A DNA stretch of 64,000 nt from Oscillospiraceae bacterium. Its GTDB lineage: Bacteria > Bacillota > Clostridia > Oscillospirales > QAMX01. This document shows, piece after piece, positions 1 through 8,565 of this stretch. The stretch's first letter is position 1. Each line of letters begins with the position of its first letter. Under the pieces are notes generated by a model, which was given only the letters and a program-made list of their open reading frames with translations, ran no database searches and was not told the origin of the DNA. The stretch is taken from NCBI GenBank assembly GCA_015067825.1, contig SVLQ01000001.1:138485-202484 (forward strand). The letters are read 5' to 3'. A program made the position numbers and the translations under genes.

Positions 1-393
1 GCCTACCAGAAAAAGATCGTCGAAAACGCCGCTGCTCTGGCGAACGGTCTTCTGGAAGAAGGTTTCGACCTCGTTTCCGGCGGTACCGATAACCACCTCA
101 TGCTCCTCGACCTGCGCAAGTTCGATATCACCGGCAAGGAACTCGAACACCGTCTCGACGAAGTGCATATCACGGCCAACAAGAACACGATCCCCAACGA
201 TCCGCAGAGCCCGTTTGTCACGAGCGGTATGCGCCTCGGTACTCCGGCGGCTACGTCCCGCGGCCTTGGCGTCGAAGATATGCGCGTCCTCGCCAAGCTG
301 ATCCGCATGGCCGCCACCGATCTGGATGCCAACAGAGAGTACATCCTGAACGCCGTCGCCGAGATCTGCGCGAAGTATCCGCTCTACGCCTAA
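1..393 (+). CDS. glyA: Serine hydroxymethyltransferase, C-terminal part (cut by window edge)
   Basis: The frame is open at the left edge and ends with TAA at 391-393. The 130 visible residues match the C-terminal domain of PLP-dependent serine hydroxymethyltransferase, which interconverts serine and glycine and charges tetrahydrofolate with one-carbon units in the cytosol. Typical blocks are [23 protein letters not shown] and [15 protein letters not shown]. The PLP-binding lysine lies in the missing upstream part, so activity cannot be judged. rarA follows after 33 bases and is probably cotranscribed. Confidence 0.96.
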   Translation, partial: AYQKKIVENAAALANGLLEEGFDLVSGGTDNHLMLLDLRKFDITGKELEHRLDEVHITANKNTIPNDPQSPFVTSGMRLGTPAATSRGLGVEDMRVLAKLIRMAATDLDANREYILNAVAEICAKYPLYA

Positions 394-426
394 TTCCGAC
401 ATACCAAGAAAGGCGGTGAGGTCTCC

Positions 427-1710
427 GTGTATCAACCGCTCGCCGACCTTGTCCGCCCGAAGGAATTTTCCGAAGTGGTCGGACAGGATCATATCTTAAA
501 CGCATCGTCGGTTTTTCGCCGCTCGCTGGACGCCGGGAACATCTCCAATATGATCTTCTACGGCCCGTCCGGTGTTGGCAAGACGACGGTTGCCAGCATC
601 ATCGCCTCCAAGACCGACCGCACGCTCTATAAGCTCAATGCGACGACTGCCTCGATCGCGGATATCAAAGAGATCTGCTCACAGATCGGCGGCCTGACTG
701 CGACCAACGGCATCCTGCTGTATCTCGACGAGATCCAGTATTTCAACAAAAAGCAGCAGCAGTCGTTACTCGAGTTTATCGAAAACGGCAGCATCGTTCT
801 GATCGCATCCACCACGGAAAACCCGTATTTCTACGTCTACAACGCGATCCTCAGCCGTTCGACCGTGTTTGAATTCAAACCGGTCTCGGCTGAGTCGCTC
901 AAGCCCTGCATTCTGCGTGCGGTCGGGATCGCTTCCGACCGCGCCGGTGTCCCGATCGCAATCACCGACGATGCCCTTGCGGTTATCGCCTCTGGCTGCG
1001 GCGGCGACGTACGCAAGGCGATCAACGCCGTGGAACTGCTGACAAGTGCCGTGCCAACCGGTGTTGACTCTTACGAGATTACCGAAGCCGAAGCGCTCGA
1101 AGTCACGCAGCGTTCGGCGATGCGCTACGACCGCGACGGCGACGCACACTACGATATCCTCTCCGCGCTGCAGAAATCGGTTCGCGGCAGCGATCCGGAT
1201 GCCGCGCTGCATTACCTCGCACGTCTGCTCACCGCCAACGACCTGCCGTCGGCTTGCCGCCGTCTGCTCGTGATGGCAAGTGAAGACGTCGGGATGGCGT
1301 ATCCGCAGGCCGTGCCGATCGTCAAAGCCTGTGTTGATAGTGCGCTGCAGCTCGGCCTCCCCGAAGCCCAGCTTCCGCTCGGCGAGGCTGTCGTTTTGCT
1401 TGCGACCGCGCCGAAATCGAATTCTTCCGCCAACGGCATTTGGTCGGCGATGGCCGACGTTGCTGCCGGAAAAACGGGGGATATCCCGGCCCACCTGAAG
1501 GATGCCCACTACTCCGGTGCGGCAAAGCTCGGCAGGGGAAAGACCTACCTTTATCCGCACAGCTACAAGCATCACTACGTGCGCCAGCAGTATCTGCCGG
1601 ATGCGCTGAAGGACGTCACCTATTACCAATACGGCGAAAACAAACTGGAGCAAGCCACGAAACGGTATTGGGACGAAGTCAAGAAAGATGCGGAAGACCC
1701 GAAGAAGTAA
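427..1710 (+). CDS. rarA: Replication-associated recombination protein A (MgsA/RarA-type AAA+ ATPase)
   Basis: The 427-residue product is a clamp-loader-like AAA+ ATPase that acts at stalled replication forks. Walker A is GPSGVGKT at residues 46-53, Walker B is LLYLDE at 97-102, and the C-terminal half carries the family signature region with SEDVGMAYPQA and the KDAHYSGAAKLGRG stretch near the end. The start is GTG at 427, preceded by AAAGGCGGTGAG, a good ribosome site; no ATG nearby fits better. Length is normal for the family. A hairpin terminator follows at 1727. Confidence 0.95.
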   Translation: MYQPLADLVRPKEFSEVVGQDHILNASSVFRRSLDAGNISNMIFYGPSGVGKTTVASIIASKTDRTLYKLNATTASIADIKEICSQIGGLTATNGILLYLDEIQYFNKKQQQSLLEFIENGSIVLIASTTENPYFYVYNAILSRSTVFEFKPVSAESLKPCILRAVGIASDRAGVPIAITDDALAVIASGCGGDVRKAINAVELLTSAVPTGVDSYEITEAEALEVTQRSAMRYDRDGDAHYDILSALQKSVRGSDPDAALHYLARLLTANDLPSACRRLLVMASEDVGMAYPQAVPIVKACVDSALQLGLPEAQLPLGEAVVLLATAPKSNSSANGIWSAMADVAAGKTGDIPAHLKDAHYSGAAKLGRGKTYLYPHSYKHHYVRQQYLPDALKDVTYYQYGENKLEQATKRYWDEVKKDAEDPKK

Positions 1711-1726
1711 GTTTATCAAAATAATG

Positions 1727-1759
1727 ACGGACAGTAACATTCGGTTGCTGTCCGTTTTT
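1727..1759 (+). terminator. Rho-independent terminator after rarA
   Basis: A 12-bp stem (1727-1738 with 1744-1755, one G-T pair) with a 5-base loop is followed by TTTTT. It ends the glyA-rarA transcript. Confidence 0.85.
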
Positions 1760-1821
1760 AATATGTCAGAAAATCTGCCAAAAAGTTTTACATGAAGTTC
1801 GCTATTTTTTTGTAAATCTAT

Positions 1822-1850
1822 TTGACTTTTGTCTGAAAAACTGTTATCAT
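1822..1850 (+). promoter_or_regulatory. Sigma-A promoter of the 1878-5028 operon
   Basis: TTGACT at 1822-1827 and TATCAT at 1845-1850 with a 17-base spacer, 28 bases before the start codon at 1878. Confidence 0.75.
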
Positions 1851-1877
1851 TTTTAAAAAGCTCAAGGAGGCTTTGGC

Positions 1878-3962
1878 ATGGCAAACGAGAATTTGACGAA
1901 AAAAAGCTTCTCCTTTCCTTCTTGCTCTTTTGATGACGGTGCTGTCTGTGCGAAAATTGAATTTGGCCAGGCAGACAACGTAGAGCTTGCGACTATTGGC
2001 GTCGACGGCAAAGTGATCGGCATCTGCGCCTTGAACAGCATGGGCGCACGCGACGTCGCCTATTGCCCGATCGACCGCACAGAAGGGACGCACGACGTCA
2101 CCGTGACGGTAGAGAACCACGCGGTAATCTACGATATTTCATTTCTCAAAACTCCTGCCTATGCACAGCAACCCTACACGCCGATTCCCGAAGAGAGCAT
2201 CTGTCCGATCGATGCGGACACTTGGGAAGCTGTCGATATGCTCGGCAGGCCGGTCGCATCGGTTGAAGACGTCGGGCCAAAATCCGACCGAAAAGTTGGG
2301 ATCTTTTATTGGACGTGGCACCAGCTGCCGTCGCGCAATCTGCGTCCGGTCGATGTGGTCGACGTACTTGCCAAGTATCCTGCCGCGGAATACCGACACG
2401 ATCATCCCGCATGGGGCGAAAGGCCATTCCAATGCTTTTGGCACGAGCCGCTCTACGGGTTCTATCAAGACGTCGATCCATACGTGATCCGTCACCATAT
2501 GACAATGCTGCGAAGCGCCGGTGTCGATTTCCTTTTGTTTGACTGCACCAACGGTGCGCTTCTTTGGCGGGCTGCATACGAACCGCTGTTCGCCGAAATG
2601 CGCCGGATGCGTGCCGACGGTGTAGATACGCCGAAGGTGGCGTTTATGCTGAATTTTTGGCCGAATAAAGATACCGAGCGGATGCTGCGTGCGCTTTATC
2701 AAAATCTGTACGCGCCCGGCCTGTATTCCGATTTGTGGTTTTATCTGGACGGCAAGCCGATGATCATGGGCTCTCCGGAGACTTTGCCGGAAATCGGCTG
2801 TACGGAAAGCGATACGCAAACGCTCAACGAAATCCGTTCGTTCTTCACCTTCCGCCCCGGTCAGCCCGGCTATGGCTGCGGCCCGAGCCGCCCCGACCAT
2901 TGGGGCTGGCTGGAGATCTTCCCGCAGCACAAATACGGCGAACGCCCGGACGGTTCCTGCGAAATGATGACGGTCGGTGTGGCGCAGAACGCCAACAAAG
3001 ACCGCATCTGCACGCACTTTAACGACAAAGACACCTTCGGCCGCAGCTATACCAAAAAGCACGGCTTCAAGCTTCTGGACTCTGAATCCTACAAATACGG
3101 CTACAACGTGCAGGAACAGTGGGAACGCGTGCTCGATATCCGGCCGGATATTGCCTTTGTCACCGGTTGGAACGAGTGGATCATGGGACAATTCCATGAG
3201 CCGTGGCTCAGCGACAACGATTCCACACAGCTTGCGATGGTCGATCAATACGACCGCGAGCACAGCCGCGATATCGAACCCGACCGCGACGGTTATCTCG
3301 ACACCTATTATCTGCAGCTCTGCTCCAATATTCGTCGCTTCAAGGGCGCTACCCCGCGACAGCCCATTTCCGCACCGAAAACGATTTGCATGGACGGCAG
3401 CATCGAACAATGGGACGACGTGACGCCGAAATACGTCTGCGACAAAGGCACAACGATCCACCGTGACCACGACGGATTTGTTGGGTGCCATTACGTGAAC
3501 ACCAGCGGCCGCAACGATATGATCGCCGCCAAGGTTGCGCGGGATGCCAAGTTCGTCTACTTCTACGCAGAATGCGCCGAGGAACTGACGCAACCGTCTA
3601 AAAACGGTTGGATGTCACTCTTTTTGGATACCGACCGCAGCAAACAGACCGGTTGGGAAGGGTATGATTATATCGTCAACCGTACCGCACCGATCAGCGG
3701 TAAAACGACCGTTGAACGCTACGTTCGCACGGTCGACGAAGGCAGCTTCACATGGGAGACCGTGGCCGAGGCTGAAATCGTTGTCAACGGCAACACCCTT
3801 GTTATCGCCGTTCCGCGAACCGTTGCCGGATTGGACGGAACGCTCGATTTTGAATTCAAATGGAGCGACAATATGCAAACGCCGGACGTGATGGATTTTT
3901 ACGTCAACGGCGATACGGCACCGATCGGCAGATTTAATTACCTCTACCGCGAGAAAAAATGA
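1878..3962 (+). CDS. GH71/GH99-like glycosidase with C-terminal CBM9-like domain
   Basis: 694 residues with no signal peptide. The start ATG has AAGGAGG seven bases upstream. A short beta-rich N-terminal region (about 1-130) is followed by a TIM-barrel-like part (about 135-500) beginning VGIFYWTW and containing VDFLLFDCTNG and VTGWNEW (W-N-E-W at 431-434), features shared with GH99/GH71-like and WbsX-type proteins. Residues from about 510 resemble CBM9-type sugar-binding domains (MDGSIEQWDD, ARDAKFVYFYAEC, LFLDTDRS). The likely role is cytoplasmic processing of an oligosaccharide, but the substrate cannot be read. The next gene follows after 22 bases. The family call rests on motif memory, not a search. 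Confidence 0.7.
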   Translation: MANENLTKKSFSFPSCSFDDGAVCAKIEFGQADNVELATIGVDGKVIGICALNSMGARDVAYCPIDRTEGTHDVTVTVENHAVIYDISFLKTPAYAQQPYTPIPEESICPIDADTWEAVDMLGRPVASVEDVGPKSDRKVGIFYWTWHQLPSRNLRPVDVVDVLAKYPAAEYRHDHPAWGERPFQCFWHEPLYGFYQDVDPYVIRHHMTMLRSAGVDFLLFDCTNGALLWRAAYEPLFAEMRRMRADGVDTPKVAFMLNFWPNKDTERMLRALYQNLYAPGLYSDLWFYLDGKPMIMGSPETLPEIGCTESDTQTLNEIRSFFTFRPGQPGYGCGPSRPDHWGWLEIFPQHKYGERPDGSCEMMTVGVAQNANKDRICTHFNDKDTFGRSYTKKHGFKLLDSESYKYGYNVQEQWERVLDIRPDIAFVTGWNEWIMGQFHEPWLSDNDSTQLAMVDQYDREHSRDIEPDRDGYLDTYYLQLCSNIRRFKGATPRQPISAPKTICMDGSIEQWDDVTPKYVCDKGTTIHRDHDGFVGCHYVNTSGRNDMIAAKVARDAKFVYFYAECAEELTQPSKNGWMSLFLDTDRSKQTGWEGYDYIVNRTAPISGKTTVERYVRTVDEGSFTWETVAEAEIVVNGNTLVIAVPRTVAGLDGTLDFEFKWSDNMQTPDVMDFYVNGDTAPIGRFNYLYREKK

Positions 3963-3984
3963 AATGAATATAGGAGGCGCTACT

Positions 3985-5028
3985 ATGCAGGAACTGAAAC
4001 TCGGCGTTGCTTATCACGGCAACCGTTTGCTTTCACACGTGGAAGCCGACATGAAGGATATCATCGCGCACAATTTCAACACGGTCGTGCATATGTTCTC
4101 TCACAACGACTGGGATCGCAGCGACAACATCATGAAGGAGATCTTCGATATCACGAGCGGTTACGGTCTGGATATCTGGGTCGATAACTGGGGGCTCGGC
4201 GGCCCTCCGGGTGATAAATCGCACTTCCTCTGCTACCATCCCGAAGCACATCAGATCTTTTCCGACGGCACGATGCGCCCGGTCAGCGTTTGCTTCAACC
4301 ACAAGTGTTATGTCGACTGGACCAAGGAATGGATCGACAAGGTTTACGAATGCGGTGGCAGAACGATTTTCTGGGACGAGCCGACGCTTTCTCTGGAAGA
4401 CACGCGCTTCTCCTGCGCCTGTCCGGTCTGCAAAAAGCTCTTTGCCGAGCGTTACGGCCGCGAGATGCCCGTGATCCCCGATGCTGATTGCTACGACTTC
4501 CAGGAATGGTCGATCGTAAACTATTTCCGCGAGGTCACGGCCTACTCCAACGCCAAAGGCATGAAAAATATCGTCTGCGTTATGCTCCACAAAGGCATCG
4601 GCATCAGCCTCGATAACCTCGGCGCTCTCGGCAAGCTGGAAACGATGGACAACATCGGCTGCGACCCCTATTGGGTCGGAAACTCGCAGTTGGACGGTTC
4701 TTACGAAAATATCTACCGCTTCGTCTACGAATCGACGCGTAAGAATATCACCGTCTGCGAGCAGTGCGGAAAAGATCACAACGTTTGGGTGCAGGGCTTT
4801 GGCAACCCACCCGGCAGAGAAGAAGAGATGATCTATGCCGCGGAAGCCGCTTATGACGCCGGTGCGCGCAATATCCTTGTATGGGGATATCGCGGCTCGG
4901 AAGGGAACAACTACCGCGCCAGACAGCCTGAAATCGCTTGGAAAACGATGGGCGATGCGATGGGCCGTATCCTGAACAAGGAACGCGACCGGATTGCCGC
5001 CGCAGCCAGAAAGGCCATGGGGCTGTAG
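3985..5028 (+). CDS. Putative TIM-barrel glycosidase-like protein (GH42-like cysteine motif)
   Basis: The 347-residue product begins at ATG 3985 (MQELKLGVAYHGN). An ATG at 3964 is in frame, but the ribosome site AGGAGG at 3972-3977 lies between the two and serves 3985. The sequence reads as a (beta/alpha)8 barrel: NFNTVVHMFSHND, LDIWVDNWGLGG, RTIFWDEPTLS. The CACPVCKKLF segment recalls the C-x-C-x-x-C metal site of GH42 beta-galactosidases, and DEP after a beta strand could hold an acid residue. No firm family can be named. It shares the promoter at 1822 with its upstream neighbour and probably acts on the same glycan. Confidence 0.6.
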   Translation: MQELKLGVAYHGNRLLSHVEADMKDIIAHNFNTVVHMFSHNDWDRSDNIMKEIFDITSGYGLDIWVDNWGLGGPPGDKSHFLCYHPEAHQIFSDGTMRPVSVCFNHKCYVDWTKEWIDKVYECGGRTIFWDEPTLSLEDTRFSCACPVCKKLFAERYGREMPVIPDADCYDFQEWSIVNYFREVTAYSNAKGMKNIVCVMLHKGIGISLDNLGALGKLETMDNIGCDPYWVGNSQLDGSYENIYRFVYESTRKNITVCEQCGKDHNVWVQGFGNPPGREEEMIYAAEAAYDAGARNILVWGYRGSEGNNYRARQPEIAWKTMGDAMGRILNKERDRIAAAARKAMGL

Positions 5029-5095
5029 TAAATTACCGAACCAAAAGGCTTGTTCTGAAGGCAATGGTATGTAAAATATTTTCGTCCCGGCAGGA

Positions 5096-5124
5096 TTACC
5101 TGCGGGATTGTTCTGGTATATAAT
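5096..5124 (+). promoter_or_regulatory. Probable promoter of the methyltransferase gene
   Basis: TTACCT at 5096-5101 and TATAAT at 5119-5124, 17-base spacer. A bulged inverted repeat, CCCGGCAGG with CCTGCGGG (about 5086-5106), overlaps the -35 element. Confidence 0.55.
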
Positions 5125-5196
5125 GCAGCTAAATGAGAGTATAAGAGCAAGAAACCTAACTTGATGAGATAGAAAATTGCATAAGGAATCATTACA

Positions 5197-5955
5197 ATGA
5201 ACGTAAATGAATTGATCGAAAACTGGAAGACCGAAGAACAAATTGCCTATATTCATGGATGGGATTTCTCCCACATTCACGAACGCTATACGGAGCAGGA
5301 GGACCTCCCCTGGGATTATCGGGCCGTGATCGAAGAATATCTGCATCCGGAAATGAAAATCCTGGACATAGATACCGGCGGCGGCGAGTTCCTTTTGTCT
5401 TTGCGTCACCCGCATGAAAACATTGCAGCGATGGAGAATTTTTCTCCAAATGTAAAACTTTGCCAAGAGATCCTGCTTCCTCTTGGCATTGACTTCAGGC
5501 CCGGTGACGGAAAAGGAAAAATACCTTTTGATGACGGTGCCTTCGATATGGCGATTAATCGGCATGGAGATTTCAATGCCAGTGAAATTTATCGGGTGCT
5601 GAAGCCCGGTGGATTTTTTATCACACAACAGGTAGGAGCAGAGAATGACAGGGAACTGGTAGAACTTTTGTGCGGAAAAACAGAAACGCCTTTCCCGGAT
5701 CAATATTTGAGCATAACAGCCGGAAAATTCGAGGATGTAGGTTTCACGGTTTTACGAGGGGAAGAAGCATTCCGTCCTATTCGCTTTTTTGATGTTGGTG
5801 CGCTGGTGTGGTTCGCGCGTATTATCCAGTGGGAGTTCCCGGGGTTCTCTGTGGCTACACATCTGAAAAAGCTCCTGAAAGCTCAACGAATCTTGGAAGA
5901 ACAAGGATCCATAGACGGCAGCATTCACCGCTTTCTGCTGACAGCACAGAAATAA
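5197..5955 (+). CDS. Class I SAM-dependent methyltransferase
   Basis: 252 residues. Motif I is degenerate (ILDIDTGGGEF, about 49-59), followed by an acidic turn (AAMENFSPN) and a post-motif EIYRVLKPGGFFITQQVG typical of methyltransferase 11/25-type folds. The substrate is unknown; an rRNA or small-molecule target would both fit. The start ATG has AAGGAATC upstream. Codon use is more A/T-rich than in neighbouring genes, with many AAA, ATT and GAA codons, which hints at acquisition by transfer. It stands alone between its own promoter and the hairpin at 6029. Confidence 0.8.
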   Translation: MNVNELIENWKTEEQIAYIHGWDFSHIHERYTEQEDLPWDYRAVIEEYLHPEMKILDIDTGGGEFLLSLRHPHENIAAMENFSPNVKLCQEILLPLGIDFRPGDGKGKIPFDDGAFDMAINRHGDFNASEIYRVLKPGGFFITQQVGAENDRELVELLCGKTETPFPDQYLSITAGKFEDVGFTVLRGEEAFRPIRFFDVGALVWFARIIQWEFPGFSVATHLKKLLKAQRILEEQGSIDGSIHRFLLTAQK

Positions 5956-6028
5956 GTGGGCCGATTACAAGTTAATACGCTGCTTATTGTTTGCGTATAA
6001 CCGATGATGTCACGCGGTGCTGAAAAAT

Positions 6029-6062
6029 AAACCTCCCTATGAAAAATCTCATAGGGAGGTTT
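6029..6062 (-). terminator. Terminator shared by the convergent genes
   Basis: A perfect 14-bp stem (6029-6042 with 6049-6062). On the minus strand it is followed by TTTATTTTTC, so it chiefly ends the efp transcript; it also lies 73 bases after the methyltransferase stop. Confidence 0.8.
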
Positions 6063-6109
6063 ATGTGTTTTACGAGTTCGCGCCAAAAGGTACAGCTTTT
6101 AGGGTTCGA

Positions 6110-6550
6110 TTATTCGTGATCGTGGTGGCAGCAGTCGCAGTCGTCGTCTTCGCAATCGCAGTCTTCAAAATCGACTTCGATTTCCAGAAGTTCGCCGCAG
6201 GCGGGGCAGGTGACGTCGCCCTGTTCAATCTCGTCGAAATCAAGGTAGATCTTTTCGCTGCACTTGGGGCATTCGACTTCGTAGAGTTCTTCTTCGTCGC
6301 CTTCGTCGTCATCTTCCTCGTCGTACTCTTCGTCGAGTTCGTCCTCGTCGTCTTCGTACAGATCATCCATGACGGTGTCCATATCTTCGTTGAGCAGGTC
6401 GATCACTTCTTCGTGGTCAGAGATCGTGAGCGCCATGTCTTCGAGCAGATCGATGATTGCAAGTGTGAGCTTGTCGGACGGAACGTCTTTATTCAGATTG
6501 AGGCCGTCGGCCATACCACGCAGATAAGCAGCTTTTTCATTGAGCGTCAT
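6110..6550 (-). CDS. CD1247-type acidic zinc-ribbon protein
   Basis: 146 residues. The N-terminal part (MTLNEKAAYLRGMADGL, about 1-55) matches the CD1247 N-terminal domain of Clostridia. It is followed by a run of Asp/Glu (about 65-92), a zinc-ribbon core with CPKC and CPAC (about 95-120), and a Cys/Asp/His-rich tail ending CDCCHHDHE. Its function is not known. It is the second gene after efp, a pairing I recall from other Clostridia, which suggests a translation-linked role. The strongly acidic stretch is normal for the family. Confidence 0.8.
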   Translation of the reverse strand: MTLNEKAAYLRGMADGLNLNKDVPSDKLTLAIIDLLEDMALTISDHEEVIDLLNEDMDTVMDDLYEDDEDELDEEYDEEDDDEGDEEELYEVECPKCSEKIYLDFDEIEQGDVTCPACGELLEIEVDFEDCDCEDDDCDCCHHDHE

Positions 6551-6574
6551 ATCAAAATTCCTTTCTTGATAAGT

Positions 6575-6601
6575 CCGCCCCTTTTCAATGAAAAGGGGCG
6601 G
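6575..6601. repeat. Hairpin between efp and the CD1247-type gene
   Basis: A perfect 12-bp stem (6575-6586 with 6590-6601) with a 3-base loop. No T-run follows on the minus strand, so it is more likely an RNA processing or stability element than a terminator. Confidence 0.6.
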
Positions 6602-6611
6602 TAAGGTTGAT

Positions 6612-7175
6612 TTACTTCTTGCAGCGTTCGAGATATTCGCCCGTACGGGTATCGATGCGGATAAAGTCGCCGTTGTCGATGAAGAGCGGAACTTTGACGA
6701 CAGCGCCGGTCTCGAGGGTGGCGGGCTTCAGGGTGTTGGTGGCGGTATCGCCGCGGAAACCCGGTTCAGTGTCGGTGACTTCGAGTTCGACGAAGGTCGG
6801 AACTTCGACGCCAAAGACGTTGCCCTTGTAGGAGAGGATCTTGCAGTTCATGTTCTCTTTGACGAATTTGAATTCATCGCCGAGGGTGTCAGCGCCGATC
6901 GGGAGCTGTTCGTAGGATTCGAGATCCATGAAGTAGTAGAGCTCGCCGTCGCTGTAGAGATACTGCATTTCCTTGCGTTCGACGAATGCGGGCGGGTATT
7001 TGTCGGTGGGGTTGAACGTGCGTTCAACGACCGAACCAGAGATGACGTTGCGCAGCTTCGTACGGACAAACGCAGCGCCCTTGCCGGGCTTGACATGCTG
7101 GAATTCGATGATCTGCATGACCTGTCCGTCCATTTCAAAAGTAACACCGTTTCTAAATTCACCGGCAGAAATCAT
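6612..7175 (-). CDS. efp: Translation elongation factor P
   Basis: 187 residues, the normal length, covering the three beta-barrel domains of EF-P, which binds between the P and E sites and relieves stalling at polyproline. The modifiable lysine is K32 in the loop KPGKGAAF. No Lys34-type EpmA recognition features can be read, and no modification enzyme is encoded in the window. The start ATG has GGAGG upstream. It leads a two-gene transcript with the CD1247-type gene, separated by 61 bases that hold a hairpin. Confidence 0.97.
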   Translation of the reverse strand: MISAGEFRNGVTFEMDGQVMQIIEFQHVKPGKGAAFVRTKLRNVISGSVVERTFNPTDKYPPAFVERKEMQYLYSDGELYYFMDLESYEQLPIGADTLGDEFKFVKENMNCKILSYKGNVFGVEVPTFVELEVTDTEPGFRGDTATNTLKPATLETGAVVKVPLFIDNGDFIRIDTRTGEYLERCKK

Positions 7176-7205
7176 TGATATACCTCCAAATTTGATTACC
7201 TATAT

Positions 7206-7234
7206 ATTTTATAATATTCTCGCTAAAATATCAA
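7206..7234 (-). promoter_or_regulatory. Promoter of efp
   Basis: Reading the minus strand, TTGATA (7234-7229) and TAAAAT (7211-7206) with a 17-base spacer. Confidence 0.7.
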
Positions 7235-7268
7235 GTCTTTTTTTGAGAATCCGCGAATAAAATCGGGT

Positions 7269-8438
7269 TTATTTCTCGTCGATCGAGGCAAGCAGCTTCT
7301 TGATACGGCTGGCGGGGTCGAGGAGTTCGCTCATCGAACGGTCGTGGTTCAGAGTGTTGATGATGTAGGCGATGTACTTGGACATATCAACTTCGCAGTA
7401 CCACGGACGCTTGAGCAGTTCGGGCGTGCGGTAGATCATGTTGGTCGTAAAGATCTTTTCGATGTAGCCGTCGGCGTGCGCCTTATCAAACGCATCCAGA
7501 CCTTCGACGAAGAGACCAAACGCGGTGCAGCAGTAAACGCGGCGGGCATTGCGGGCCTTCAGCTGTTTGGCAACGTCGATCATCGAGTCGCCGGAGGAGA
7601 TCATGTCGTCGACAACGATAACGTCTTTGCCGTCGAGGTTGGCGCCAAGGAACTCGTGGGCAACGATCGGATTGCGGCCGTTGACGATCGTCGAGTAGTC
7701 GCGGCGCTTGTAGAACATGCCGAGGTCAACGCCGAGAACGGTCGAGTAGTAGATGCAGCGGGTGAGGCCGCCTTCGTCCGGGGAGATGACCATCAGGTGG
7801 TCGCGGTCGATCTGCAGACCATCGGCGTTATGAACAAGCGCTTTGATCATCTGGTAGGTCGAGGGAACACTTTCAAAGCTCGCGTTAGGGATCGCGTTTT
7901 GGACACGGGCATCGTGGGCATCGAAGGTGATGATGTTTTCAACGCCAAGGTTGACCAGTTCCTGCAGCGCGAGCGCACAGTCGAGCGATTCGCGGGTCGA
8001 ACGGCGATGTTGACGGGATTCATAAAGCATCGGCATGATAACGCTGATGCGGCGGGCCTTGCCGGCAGCGGCGGAAATGATGCGCTTGAGATCCTGGAAA
8101 TGATCGTCCGGGCTCATCGGCACTTCCTTGCCGTACATACGGTAGGTCACGTTGTAGTTAAAGCAATCCGAAAGAATGTAGAGATCGTCGCCGCGGACCG
8201 ACGAATTGATGATACCCTTGGCTTCACCGGTACCAAATCTGGGGCAACGAACGTCCAGCATATAAGAATCGCGCGTGTACTCATCTTCGATCGAGGGAGC
8301 GATCAGGCCTTTTTTGACAACGTCTTTGCGCCAAGTAACGAGGTAACGGTTGATCTTCGCCGCAATCTCTTCACATCCACGCATACCAACGACTGCCAAT
8401 TGTCCGACGGGCAGATTATGCAGTTCTTCCAAAACCAT
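7269..8438 (-). CDS. prs: Ribose-phosphate pyrophosphokinase, long divergent form
   Basis: 389 residues against about 315 for typical class I enzymes. It makes PRPP from ribose 5-phosphate and ATP for purine, pyrimidine, His and Trp synthesis. The PRPP loop is VIVVDDMISSGDS (usual form DDMIDTAGT), and SPDEGGLTR, KRRDYS and FDAHD correspond to conserved blocks; the usual GYARQDR is changed to YESRQHR. About 60 extra N-terminal residues precede the catalytic fold. GGAGG lies between ATGs at 8462 and 8438, so 8438 is the start. It has its own promoter downstream of the peptidase gene. Confidence 0.9.
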   Translation of the reverse strand: MVLEELHNLPVGQLAVVGMRGCEEIAAKINRYLVTWRKDVVKKGLIAPSIEDEYTRDSYMLDVRCPRFGTGEAKGIINSSVRGDDLYILSDCFNYNVTYRMYGKEVPMSPDDHFQDLKRIISAAAGKARRISVIMPMLYESRQHRRSTRESLDCALALQELVNLGVENIITFDAHDARVQNAIPNASFESVPSTYQMIKALVHNADGLQIDRDHLMVISPDEGGLTRCIYYSTVLGVDLGMFYKRRDYSTIVNGRNPIVAHEFLGANLDGKDVIVVDDMISSGDSMIDVAKQLKARNARRVYCCTAFGLFVEGLDAFDKAHADGYIEKIFTTNMIYRTPELLKRPWYCEVDMSKYIAYIINTLNHDRSMSELLDPASRIKKLLASIDEK

Positions 8439-8514
8439 CTGTTCTGTTCCTCCAAATTTCATTTTTCGAATCGACTGTTTCTATTTTTTTCGGCCTCATT
8501 CGACACCTACATAT

Positions 8515-8544
8515 ATTATACAGCAAAAGCACCGTTTCTGGCAA
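8515..8544 (-). promoter_or_regulatory. Promoter of prs
   Basis: Minus strand TTGCCA (8544-8539) and TATAAT (8520-8515), 18-base spacer. Confidence 0.7.
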
Positions 8545-8565
8545 GTGACGAACCTGACTATTTTT

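Noticed and set aside
6575-6601. Terminator between efp and the CD1247-type gene
   Set aside because: The stem is strong, but no T-run follows on the minus strand, so it was listed as a hairpin only.
6017-6604. Plus-strand frame rich in Val and Phe that looks like a membrane protein
   Set aside because: It is the antisense of the Asp/Glu run in the CD1247-type gene, which reads as hydrophobic residues.
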